This document shows positions 1 to 9,428 of a stretch of DNA of 64,000 nt, in pieces (positions within the stretch are counted from its first letter, which is position 1; the number at the start of each line of letters is the position of its first letter). The position numbers and the translations under genes were made by a program. The stretch comes from Eleusine coracana subsp. coracana (lineage: Eukaryota; Streptophyta; Magnoliopsida; Poales; Poaceae): positions 56,790,071-56,854,070 of the forward strand of contig CM064432.1 of NCBI GenBank assembly GCA_032690845.1, in the 5' to 3' direction. The notes under the pieces were generated by a model, which was not told where the DNA came from, searched no databases, and was given only the letters and a program-made list of their open reading frames with translations.

Positions 1-690
1 ATTCACTGAATACGTGTTATGGGGAAGGATAAATAGGCCTTATCCTTCCCCATGGCATAAGGCCCAATTATCATTCCCCATAACTATACCAGATGAGACA
101 TCAAATCTGAAAACAAAAACTTTAATGATTTTGGGTCATTCTCTAAACAAAAACTAGAGTTATGATCTTTGGAACTAAACATCAATAAGCACATCATTTG
201 AAAAAAAAATGTAGTAGCAATAGTATCGCACTGTTCCTTTCATTAAAAAAGTAGTATCCCACAGTGTATAGTGTATAGTCCAGAGCCCATGATGACGGCC
301 AACCATGATGTTAGTGCTAAACCGACATGATTTTAGTTATTTGTTCATGACCAAAGTAATAAAAAGGGAGAAAAAACTATTTTTACATGAATATATTAAT
401 GGGTAGCACAATGTAAGTATCTAAGGAAACTATCACACTGACTTAATGAAAACAACACGGCTATGATGAAGCTAAAACTCGTTATATTGCCAAAAAAAAA
501 AGGTGAAAAGGGTCATTATTCAACAAAATGAATGGATGACACAACATATGATCCAAGAATCATATAGGAGATATTATGAAATTTGATTATATGATGAATG
601 CAAACAGCAAGTCAATGGTGTGCTTCATGGCTAGCTATCAGATAGGAGGACGAAAAATTTAATTGCATAACAAGATAAATCCAAACATAC
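1..690. other. AT-rich stretch, probably intron of the first gene
   Basis: No coding exon, RNA gene or terminal repeat is evident. The sequence is AT-rich with several homopolymer A runs, as expected for an intron or 3' region of the minus-strand gene whose exon 2 ends at 691. Confidence 0.4.
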
Positions 691-1338
691 CTGCAGAGAT
701 GTCAAAATGAGTTCCACAAAAGAAGGTCGGAAAATCAAACATTAACTGACATTTGGGAGACATTTGGGAGATTTTTCCTTGCAAAAGGTCAGCATTTGCA
801 GCACAGGGAATGTAAAGAAATTTCGAATGGTACATCACAACATTTTAGATTTCCAAAACTTATATTATGCAACAATCAGGGCAGAGGAAATCCAAGTACA
901 GGATAAACTCACCCGGATCAATGATGCATTGTCCTCGTCTCCTGACCTATGCCATGGAGGCTGGTACCATTCTTCGATCCGTTCTTTAGCAGACCGCCGG
1001 TTGAGCATTAGTGCTCTTCCCCGTGTCATCAAAGCCTCGTCTAAGCAAAGTTCTGACAACAGGGGAATGTACTTAAGCTGGCCGTCTTGCCGCACAGGGG
1101 ATTTGTCATGGTTGGGCAATGTGGTGAGTCGGAGCCCGGTGTGAGCGCACATGGGACCAGCATTCTCCAATCTGAGCTCTCGTCGGACCTCGGGCCCCAA
1201 CTCTCGCTGCTTGGCCAGCTCGGACAAGATGAGCTCCTGGCGAATGATCTCCTTCAGAAGCTCCAAGCGCAGCGCGTCCACCGTCATCTGGCCTGCACCC
1301 CCAAAGCCACCTCTGTTATTTTTTTGATTCACTTGCAT
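691..1338 (-). CDS. 5' part of an unrecognised plant gene (exons 1 and 2)
   Basis: Seen: an ATG at 1338 opens a 142-codon exon (1338-913) ending in CGG before a GTGAGT donor. It continues in phase 0 into a second exon (745-691), bounded by a TGTCAG acceptor and a GTATGT donor, reading LMFDFPTFFCGTHFDISA. The gene then continues leftward out of the window; 1-690 would be intron. The N-terminus is Gly/Asn-rich, then charged and probably helical (ALRLELLKEIIRQELILSEL, then EVRRELRLE), then a Trp/Pro-containing segment (EEWYQPPWH). I do not recognise the family. Short Glu/Arg helices of this style occur at the start of some plant U1-type zinc-finger proteins, but no zinc-binding motif is visible here. 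An alternative in-frame start (MTVDALR) lies near 1287. The splice phase agreement makes a real gene likely; the function is unknown. Confidence 0.5.
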
Positions 1339-1560
1339 TTTGTATTGGTAATAATCTATACCAATCCTATAATTCCCGTGAGGTCATCATCCGGCGCACC
1401 AGCTTATTTCGTCGCCTGCTTTTACGCCATCCGATCTAGATCTGACCCTCGTGGCAAACCCTCCTCTCACCGTAAAATTTTTAGCGCCGATATGTGGGAT
1501 CACATCTCATCCGCTCGGCCTCCACTCCTGCGGCGCCTCCCTAGCGCTAAACCCAAGCAG

Positions 1561-1683
1561 CCGCCGCCATGGCTCCTCCTCCTCCGCCCCGAACCCGAGC
1601 AGCAGCCGCCGCACCGCCTCCTCCTCCTCCACCCCGAGCCCGAGCAGCAGTCATCGCACAGCCTTCTCCTCCTCCCCAACCAG
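1561..1683. repeat. imperfect tandem repeat of about 42-45 bp, C/CCT-rich
   Basis: Three degenerate units (about 1564-1605, 1606-1650, 1651-1683) share the core CTCCTCCTCC followed by CCCGAGCAGCAG-like sequence. They lie in a GC-rich island (about 1450-1950) upstream of the minus-strand gene. Long reading frames here on both strands come from the compositional bias and I do not call them genes. The island may be promoter/5'-UTR DNA or sequence carried by a transposon. Confidence 0.55.
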
Positions 1684-1950
1684 CTGCTGCCTCCTCCCTC
1701 GTGCCCACCCGCCTCCCCTTCCCTCCCTAACCCTAAACCCACGCACCCTCCTTCCAGCCGCCTCCCGCAGACCGGTGTGCAGCTCCGAAGCACGACGCTG
1801 TAGATCCGACCGCGTTAGAGCTACGAGCATGCAGCTCTGACGCACAATGCGGCGCGGCGCATCCAGGCGCTGGCGTCTGAGGCGCGGCAGCGGGGATCCA
1901 GTCGCGGGCGAGCTGCCGCAGGCAAGATTCTCAGGCACGACAGCGGGGAT

Positions 1951-2512
1951 CCAGCAGCAAGTTTCCTTCGTTGCTTTTATTTAGGCGTGGTCAATTTTGG
2001 TAACTAGACTCAAAGCTTTCATGGCAAGAATATTTTCTCAATGCTCTCATGGCAACAATACTATGTGAAAGAATCGTAAAATAATAATTCTCTGAACTAT
2101 GGGCTAATTCATCTGCTACTAGCCAGTGATTGGTTACAGTGTGTTGGTCATTCTTCAGCACCGAGAGCCCGTGACATGTGAATAAAATCACTTCTCATTT
2201 TATTTTGTTTATTGATTCAGTACAGTGAGGAGCGAACAGGTTAATGCAATTTGGGAGAACTAATGACACTGGTAAAAATTCTGAATAATTGTTGTGGCTT
2301 CCTGTAATTTCTTTGTCCCGTATTCAAAATTCTTAAGTTGCGGTTCTAATTGAATGCAAGAAGGCATTATCTTGTGTTGATGAGCAAAACCAGATTTACT
2401 TTGTTTTGCACTTTGTCGGCATGCGTGTTGTGAGGCTATTGGCTTGCATGCTTGCTAACAAGGTACACACTCGAGATTATATATATTTTTTTCAAAAGTG
2501 TTTGTTGTTTTT
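1951..2512. other. non-coding gap
   Basis: AT-rich sequence with no supported exon, RNA gene or repeat boundary. Confidence 0.4.
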
Positions 2513-2858
2513 GGGTGTGTTCGTTTCCACCCCTCTGATTTTTAGACCTGTCCCATCGAATATTGTGATACTAATTAGGAGTATTAAGTATAGATTACTG
2601 ATAAAACCCAGTCCATAACCCTCCCTCTGAATGACGAGACAAATCTATTAAAACTAATTAGGTCATGATTAGATAATGTGATGCTACATTAAACATCTCT
2701 TAATGATAACTTAATTAAGTTTAATGAATTTATTACGCTGATGCGCATTCAACTCTGTAATTAGTTTTATATTTAATATATATTTAATAATCATATATAG
2801 CATTTTAATGATTGATATGACCCCACTAAAATTTAGACCCCAAGAAACGAACACACCC
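2513..2858. mobile_element. intact MITE, TIR GGGTGTGTTCGTTT (346 bp)
   Basis: The left end reads GGGTGTGTTCGTTTCCACCC. The right end is its inverted complement, with GGGTGTGTTCGTTT perfect for 14 bp and weaker similarity further in. The interior is AT-rich and non-coding. TTT flanks both ends, so any target duplication is short or ambiguous. A second copy, in the opposite orientation and split by another element, lies at 6385-7819. The superfamily is not clear from the ends. Confidence 0.8.
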
Positions 2859-3316
2859 TTTCATGTTGTTTGTTCATTAGCTATGGTCAGAGCTCCTTTC
2901 TCTTGCTTTATACCCATTGATCTAATATTTTTTTTTTTTAGATTTCAATTGATGGTTTGTGAAACCATCCAAGCTTAAGGATGGTGGGTTGTGCACTCCC
3001 TATAACTGGAATTGTAGTAAAAATTTTGATTAGAAAGTGCGCATACTCATGAATCTTGTTTGATAATAAAGGCTATACACCTTGAAAAGTATCTCATATA
3101 ATTAAGAAACATAATATTTTTAAATTTCAGAACTCATTTGAATTTTGTACCACCATATATTTATTTCAGTTTGTTCCAAATCAGGTGTCCATTCTAGGCC
3201 AGTTGTAGGGGTCTGCTTGAGATTTGAGAGTCCTTAATAATTAGTTAATGTTCATTTTTTTACGACATGATGAATAGGTCTGTATCAAGTTATGAAAATG
3301 ATAGCCTTTACTGCAA

Positions 3317-3403
3317 TGTGGTGACCTATTCCTTAATTTATTCGTGCAGGCAAATACTTAGTGTTTCTGCTGTGGTGACCTATTCCTTAATTTATTCATG
3401 TAG
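3317..3403. repeat. two direct 33-bp repeats with a 21-bp spacer
   Basis: The segments 3317-3349 and 3371-3403 both read TGTGGTGACCTATTCC..., with only a few differences at their right ends. This looks like a local duplication in non-coding DNA. Two copies only, with no palindromic character, rule out a CRISPR array. Confidence 0.7.
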
Positions 3404-4192
3404 CTTGTTGCGCTACATATCATGGACGAGTGAGTAGTTTCCATATGGTTATATAATTGTAATATTTGCATGTTTCTTCCAATGGCAAGAATAGCATCAG
3501 TGGTCATCGATTATCCTATTCAGTTTGATCAGTTCAGCCCTTCATCACTCTCTCCATCAGATGTTACAATTACTGTCTTAAAGGCATCGTACGTCCGCTT
3601 CTTTCCCTAAAATGCATCGTACATATATGCAAGCATTTAAACTTCCCTTCTCCACTAGGAGACATTTTTTTTTCCAAATTATGTATATTGTATACATAGT
3701 TTGACAATCCATAACAGTCTCTGGTTAATGTTAAACTGCTAGATCATTACTTGATTATTAACTCTACATTTAGATGAATGATGCAATGGCATATCCAAGT
3801 TGCAACTTACCTTGCAAAGATGCAGATATGAAACCTACAAGGAGTCAATCTTTCTACATCACACTTTGAAACAATCATATAGAATAATAAATAATTGTGG
3901 GTATGTGTATATTATAGCTTAGATATGATCTTAGAAAAATTACACCTAAATGTAGGCATCTGAAAAATTACACCTATTTTAGACTCTGTTGACCTCAAGT
4001 TTGTATGGCAGGAAACCAGAGCTCTAATCAGATTTATAGGATTGAGAAAATTAATGGAGGAAAAAAGGTAAATGTGCTTTCTAACATTCTAAGATTAATA
4101 GTTAACATCATCTTCAGTGTATTTTTAATATTTCTTTTTAGGTATCTGTTTCTATTCTATGCACAAAATTCACTGTTGCCTTCTCTTTATAG

Positions 4193-4389
4193 CCTGGAAT
4201 GGAAGATGGTTGTAACTGCTATGCTGATGAGCATTATTTGCCAACGTTATTCTATGTCAGTACACAGTGATCTTCTAGTATTGAAATTTCTTTTGAGGTA
4301 TTGTGCCCATATCATGCGTCTGACTCTCGACCCTTTGATATCTACTACAGTCAATTGATATGAGTTACCATGTCACGAGTGATAGCAAG
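4193..4389 (+). pseudogene. exon remnants of a Core-2/I-branching (BC10/DUF266-type) glycosyltransferase
   Basis: Exon A (4193-4255) follows a TTTATAG acceptor and ends at a GTCAGT donor. It contains the family hallmark YADEHYLPTLF. Exon B (4351-4389) lies between a CTACTACAG acceptor and a GTTCTC donor and reads SIDMSYHVTSDSK, which matches the family segment normally found about 40 residues further on. The intervening segment (family motif of the GIANWSVTHVDWS type) and the C-terminal WNG...PCYLFARKFYPE segment are absent, so this cannot be a working gene. Intact relatives are type II Golgi membrane proteins of the GT14-like family. The piece lies upstream of a same-strand Helitron 3' end at 5850, which suggests capture (inference). 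Confidence 0.6.
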
Positions 4390-4390
4390 G

Positions 4391-4417
4391 TTCTCTCTCT
4401 CTCTCTCTCTCTCTCTC
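4391..4417. repeat. (CT)n microsatellite
   Basis: About 13 uninterrupted CT dinucleotides directly follow the pseudo-exon donor at 4389, followed by CCCGCCCGCAG. Confidence 0.9.
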
Positions 4418-5821
4418 CCGCCCGCAGACAGTTCTAATAGCCTTTCAATCCTATTACAGATCATTACTTGACCGTTGCATTGTTACCCTTTCGATTGCAG
4501 GCAATAGGTATGAGTATAAAGAAGATGTAAAGATGTAATAATGAATAACCTTAGATATAGAGAAAATAACAGGCAGAGGCCAGACCAGTATAAAGCAATA
4601 CATACTCAGGTTTTTAAAGTCATCATCTAGAATTCGTATGCAACATTTCCTTTTTAATTATCCATGCTTGAACTAGCAAAATCTGGCATAATACATCTAT
4701 TTCACAGTTGTTCTTTCCACTGTATAGTATACTATGCTAAAGTAAACGTTTATCTTTTTAAAGATGTACAGCTTAGTATTTTGTTAGCCAATTGTTTGAA
4801 ATGTAAACACACTTTCTTCATGATAATAGTAAATGGACCCAGCTCTATTAGAAAACTGAATGTCTGGTTACTAAAATAAAAAGAAAAGGCTGAGATCTGA
4901 GCCGTCCAATTTTGTGGACCTAATAGCTCACTTTACGAGCCAAGCTACAAAATCATGCCCTAGAATGTTTGTAACAATGAATAAGAGATTATTCTTCACA
5001 GTTACATTCAGTTATGAATTTGGGAGTGCAACAAATATTTTCATTTGGATGTAACTATGGTATTGTGGCTAACAGAGAATTTTGGTTATAGAAGATCAGT
5101 GAAACTTGATGCTCTGATGCAGTCTTAACTTTACATGTCTTAGTTTTCTGAAACAATAAATTTCATAATTTTTTTACAACTTTACAGCACCGCAACTGAA
5201 ATCAAAGTTGTCATATAGGTCGCATCTGCCTGCTAAAAAAATTGACTTGGCCTACAAGATTTGTGCAAATGTGAGAATGCCGCTGTTCACCGATAGCCCG
5301 AAGAGATTGCCTACCTGTAGAGGAAGAGACTTTAACTTAAGATCGACTTCTACATGCTTGTGAAGGATTTGCAGATAGGTTCAATTGTGTAGCATAGAGC
5401 AGATTGGTCTCTTGGATTGATCTACTTTTTTGGGTTGCATAGTGTAGCATATAGATTAGTGTAGCATAGTTACATTGTTAAAAATATAATATAAAAAGGA
5501 CTTGAATTTTATAGTATAGAGAATTGTACCTCAATGATATCACGATCTAGCTGCTTAAATCTGAATAAAATGTGATTTGATATTTACAAAACTGATATGG
5601 TGAAAGTTTGTGAGATGAATCATTTTGCACATGAACGAATGATGAAGTCAATACACATCTATATTTAAAAAAAAAACAATTCAAACATACAATACAAGCT
5701 ATAGTTTTAGTTTTGAACCAGACATATTTTTTTAAAAATGTATCAAAAATTTGTAATTCTCATCAAACTTTTACATGTTAAATTTGTAATCCACAAAAGA
5801 ATTGTATAATGGTATTGAATG
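4418..5821. other. non-coding interior of the proposed Helitron
   Basis: AT-rich sequence with no supported exon apart from the glycosyltransferase remnants just upstream. It runs up to the Helitron terminal hairpin. Confidence 0.4.
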
Positions 5822-5850
5822 TCCGTAGCAACGCACGGATACTCAGCTAG
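5822..5850 (+). mobile_element. Helitron 3' terminus (hairpin + CTAG)
   Basis: The sequence TCCGT-AGCAACGC-ACGGA forms a 5-bp stem with an 8-nt loop. It is followed after seven bases by CTAG ending at 5850, with a T next. Helitrons end in a short hairpin plus CTRR and insert between A and T, so this is a textbook terminus in plus orientation. Closely similar termini occur on the minus strand at 37224 and, more degenerate, at 29143. The 5' TC end could not be located by eye. The glycosyltransferase exon remnants at 4193-4389 would lie inside if the element is at least 1.7 kb long. Confidence 0.65.
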
Positions 5851-6384
5851 TAAGAAGATAATTCGACATGATTGCAAATCCCTAGCCAACAACTCCAACA
5901 AACTGTAGTGGAGACAGGAGCTTGATTTTTCGGTAGTTTATTGGACAAATCATCCGAATCCACCCCTTCCCTAAACCCTAATAAGGAAACAAGAGCGAAA
6001 TCGCAACAAGACAACGAAGAAAAATCAGTTCACTTGTACGATCGCGAAGAATTCTTTCATCACCGTGCGGGGTAGAAGTGTCGGGATCCTCGGGGAGGCA
6101 ATAGCCGTCGTCGACGCGGGCTGTAGCGGCGGCTCGGCGAGCGAGTTCCATGGCTGGAGATACTTTGGGGCTCGGCGGGCTTTGGGTCTTGGTGAGAGAA
6201 GGGGACGGGAGGGTGTTCCGGTTTTTCTGCTCTGGGCTAGCGAGGTTCTTTTTTCGGTTGTCCATGTTTGAAGGCCAGGATGGCATGCTTGCCAATTTTT
6301 TATTTATTTTTATTTAGAGATTTTTTTGATTTTATTAGAGCATCTCCTCCCTAAACCAGAGCAAATCCCTCAAAATATAGAGTT
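5851..6384. other. gap with a small GC-rich island
   Basis: An open minus-strand frame (5978-6295) in a GC-rich patch has no recognisable domain and no convincing splice context, so I do not call it a gene. It could be a displaced first exon. GAGCATCTCCTCCC at about 6339, preceded by TTA, looks like another Tourist-type terminus without an identified partner. Confidence 0.35.
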
Positions 6385-7141
6385 GGGTTGTGTTACGTTT
6401 CTTTGGGTCTAAATTTTAGTAAGGTCACATCAATTATTAAAATATTATATATGATTATTAAATATATATTAAATATAAAACTAATTACAGAGTTGAATGC
6501 GCATCAGCGTGACAAATTTATTAAGCTTAATTAAATTATCATTAAGAGATGTTTACTGTAGCATCACATTATCTAATCATGATCTAATTAGTTTTAATAG
6601 ATTTGTCTCGTCATTCAGAGGGAGGGTTATGAACTGGGTTTTGTCAATAATCTATATTTAAGAGCATCTCTAACAGACTATGTATAAAATTAGCCAAATT
6701 GACTGTTTTTACCTCTTTTATAAAATAAAAAATCCTCTAAAACTATGGGGTATTCCAACAGACTCTCTAAATATGGAGTCTTCATAATCAAAATAGTGCA
6801 TATCAGCGATTTTTTGTTCAATTACTGAATCTGCCGCCGCCGCCCCTGCCCTCATTTCTTTCTGCCGCTGCCACTGTGTCCATGTGACTCGTTGTGTGCT
6901 ATGAGACTATGCCTATGCTTGCACAAAATATCACAGAAATGCTTTATTTGCTTCATGCTGGACTCCTCATCGTTCGCTTCAGTTGTTCGTGTGCGCTCGG
7001 GATTGTTGTTGCTAACCTCAAGAATCGATAATGATGAATTTCAATCTTCATAGAGCATAAAGGACATCTTGCGTCAGAAAAAAATACACCACTTCCCGCA
7101 CCAGCAGCGCTCCTCGGCACCCTCCTCTTCACGGCAATCTA

Positions 7142-7157
7142 CCCCCCCCCCCCCCCG
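7142..7157. repeat. poly(C) run
   Basis: An uninterrupted C homopolymer of about 16 bases just upstream of the exchanger fragment. The exact length may be a sequencing uncertainty. Confidence 0.8.
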
Positions 7158-7159
7158 GT

Positions 7160-7438
7160 TTGGTCCTACATGCATGCGCGCTCCTCGTCGCCATCGAGCT
7201 CATGGTGGGCATGAGCTCCAACCTGCTGGGCGCGACGATGCTCGTGTGGGGCAACTCGTTCGGAGACCTATTGACAAACAAGGACATTGTGCTACACGAC
7301 GGGCCGGCAGCATGCAGATGGGAGATGGCGGTGTCCAGCTGCTGCGCAGAGCCAGTGTTCAACACGGTGGTGGGGTTTGGTCTATCGCTCGTGCTGGCCG
7401 GCAGGCGAATGGCACACCAGGTGGCATCGATTTGGTAG
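7160..7438 (+). pseudogene. captured fragment of a cation/calcium exchanger (CCX) gene
   Basis: A 92-codon open frame encodes the C-terminal alpha-repeat region typical of plant CCX proteins (Na+/Ca2+ exchanger superfamily). It contains SNLLGATMLVWGNSFGDLL, then HDGPA, then a Cys-rich stretch and EPVFNTVVGFGLSLVLAG. In the family these correspond to the GNS-GDL ion-binding helix and the G-C-AGP-FN--VG-G helix. An intact exchanger has over 500 residues and around 11-13 membrane spans, so this is one small internal or C-terminal piece without a promoter or start of its own. The usual GCYAGP is altered to CCAEP. It sits inside the Tourist-like element 6662-7745, so I infer transduplication. Confidence 0.65.
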
Positions 7439-7819
7439 CTAGCGGGCCCAACAAAACAATCTGATTCGACATGGCTGAAATTTGGGTGCTTCCATGTCTG
7501 GAGGGGCTCTCGACGGGGATAAGTGCAACGAACGAGGCTATTGAAAACAGCGCGAGAGGAAGGGGCGTGGGAGGAGGCGGGATGGCGAGCGATGCCTGCT
7601 AGGCAAAGATGTCGAGCGGGCCTTCCGGTATAGCGAGCGACCAACAATAGCGAGGATGATAGATAACCTGCTGGATTGCATTTTTATCGTATGTTTTCTA
7701 TATTTACCGATTTCATCATTTTTAAAAGATCTCTTAGAGATGTTCTAATATTCCTAATTAGTATCACAATATTTAATATGACAGATCTAAAAATCAGAGG
7801 GATGAAAACGAACACACCC

Positions 7820-8369
7820 TTCGTCCGAAAAACTTGATCCAACATAATCATCATCATCCTCTGCAAAATTCGGCGCTAGCTATTCACTCCTCCGCCTCTC
7901 CAATTTTGCCGAACGGGCCCCACTCGTTATCAGCCTGATTTTGCGCACGCCCAGAAGTTTCCCGCATGTCTGCCCTCCTCCCGCGCGGACGTCGCCATCC
8001 TTGCGCGCGTGACTGGCCCTCTTGCCGCAAGCCCGCCTCCGCTATCCTACCGTGTGCGCTCGCCTTGCCGTCCTCCTACGCGAGCACCACACACCACTCT
8101 GGAGGACCAGCAGCAAAAGGCCGCGTAGCCAGCCACCTCCTCCTCTGATGCGTTTTTGCTGGTGGTCTTTGATTAGGGCAAGGAGGAAGGACGCATGGAA
8201 CCGTAGATACTGACAAAAAAAATACTGACGTGTTAGATTTTGAGTAATAGAGAGTCCAGGTTTAAAGTGGCTATTGGAATACCTCATTGTTTTAGGTGGA
8301 TTTCAATTTTTATAAAGCTATAAAATCTATAAATTTAGCTAAAAATATACAAAGGCTGTTAGAGATGCT
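7820..8369. other. gap with a GC-rich patch and a Tourist-type right terminus
   Basis: A GC-rich patch (about 7900-8190) has overlapping short frames on both strands and no recognisable domain. The sequence ending at 8370 (GGCTGTTAGAGATGCTC followed by TTA) is a Tourist-type terminus. Read inward, it resembles the left end at 6662 for roughly 110 bp, much further than the 7745 terminus does. Confidence 0.45.
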
Positions 8370-8447
8370 CTTATACACACTGTCCTGCAATTACCTGTCA
8401 TAACATCTTCTTTCGTGTTATTGAAAATGGAAAGAATAGAAACACCA

Positions 8448-8545
8448 GAGCAAAATTTATTGTGCAAATTTTTAAAATTTGGAATTTGGAATCTGCAAAT
8501 TCTTTGTAAATTCCAAAATTTAAAAATTTGCAGAGTATTTTGCTC
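8448..8545. repeat. long AT-rich inverted repeat (hairpin)
   Basis: The left arm (about 8448-8487) starts GAGCAAAAT and continues through TGCAAATTTTTAAAATTTGG. The right arm (about 8508-8545) is its near-perfect inverted complement, ending AGTATTTTGCTC. The arms are about 38-40 bp with a loop of about 20 bp. No flanking target duplication was identified. It could be a foldback element, a small MITE or a small-RNA hairpin. Confidence 0.65.
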
Positions 8546-8716
8546 ATTTAAAGAGTCAAATGAAATTTACAAAGAAAAAAAAGGCTAAATATCCACTCTG
8601 GAATTTTTTATTCTAGAGGAAAAAAGTTACCTATTCTCTTTCCATATGATTCGTCAAGAGGAAAAATTTACCGCAGATTCAAAAAACAAAATGTACAGCA
8701 GGAACGGAAGGGAAGG

Positions 8717-9094
8717 TAGCATCTCTAAAAGTTCCTCAAAAAGTTGATTTCAAAATAATATTTTTAGGAGCAACCTAAAATTATTAGACATAAATTTTCT
8801 TGTCTCTTCCAATAATTTTTCAAAAAATAGATCATGAAAATTTTTGATTGGACCACATCAGCATTTGAGACTACAACAATATTAATTCCCTTCTAAATAC
8901 ATAGATTGTGGTCCCAATTTTCCTATCATTTCTAGTTACAAATGAGGTAAATTTAGGAAGAGAATAAATCTTTGAGTTGTTTTGGGAAACTGTTAGAGAT
9001 GATTTTTTTAGCTTAAACTCTATTAATTTAATTTTTTTTACAAATTCATTAATTTAATTTAGGGAGAGTTTATGGGACTCTCCTGGAGATGCTC
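8717..9094. mobile_element. candidate Tourist-like MITE
   Basis: AGCATCTCTAAAAG near 8718 and GGAGATGCTC ending at 9094 are oppositely oriented Tourist-type ends around an AT-rich, non-coding 370-bp interior. A clear TWA target duplication was not seen, so the exact limits are uncertain. Confidence 0.4.
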
Positions 9095-9428
9095 ACAACC
9101 CTTGAAAATAAACTATCACCACCTAAAATAAATTAGAGAGAAAAAAAGAGCCAAAACGAAAGAATCACGGTGAAAACAATTTACAGCCTTCTGTGGACAG
9201 AACGACGTCACTTCTACAACTTATACGAACCATGATCTGTTGTTAGGCGTCAAGCCACCATGAATTCTGTACTGGGAGGTCAGGAGATGTGTAAGGTACT
9301 ATGCGTGTTACGTTCCGCTGAGGGTTTGTTACTTCATCTTTTCATATTCTTGTTTTCATTTGTTCAACTCGGGTAATTCAGACGCTGCTGTGGAAAAACA
9401 CGGTCGATTTCCACAGATTATCAGTTCA

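Larger units (their letters stand above)
6662..7745. mobile_element. Harbinger/Tourist-like element nested in the MITE, carrying gene sequence
   Basis: The left terminus is GAGCATCTCTAACAG. The right terminus, read inward on the other strand, is GAACATCTCTAAGAG (13 of 15 matching). Both are flanked by a direct TAA (6659-6661 and 7746-7748). TWA target duplications and GAGCATCTC-type ends are typical of PIF/Harbinger-Tourist elements in grasses. At 1,084 bp it is large for a MITE, and its core is GC-rich, including the exchanger fragment at 7160-7438. No transposase is visible, so it would need a helper. A longer terminal match to 8370 is discussed separately. Confidence 0.7.
6385..7819. mobile_element. 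second copy of the GGGTGTGTTCG MITE, split by an insertion
   Basis: The left part (6385-6661) and right part (7746-7819) together reproduce the whole 346-bp element of 2513-2858 in reverse orientation. The terminus is CGAACACACCC on the right and a slightly decayed GGGTTGTGTTACG on the left. Removing 6662-7745 and one TAA restores an uninterrupted alignment with the intact copy, so the interruption is an insertion that happened after this MITE landed. Confidence 0.8.

Noticed and set aside
1087..1840. Pro/Leu-rich plus-strand frames over 120-230 codons
   Set aside because: Low-complexity tandem repeat; overlaps the first exon of the minus-strand gene and its promoter.
3317..3403. Two spaced direct repeats as a possible CRISPR
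   Set aside because: Only two units in a plant nuclear context, without palindromic repeats or cas genes.
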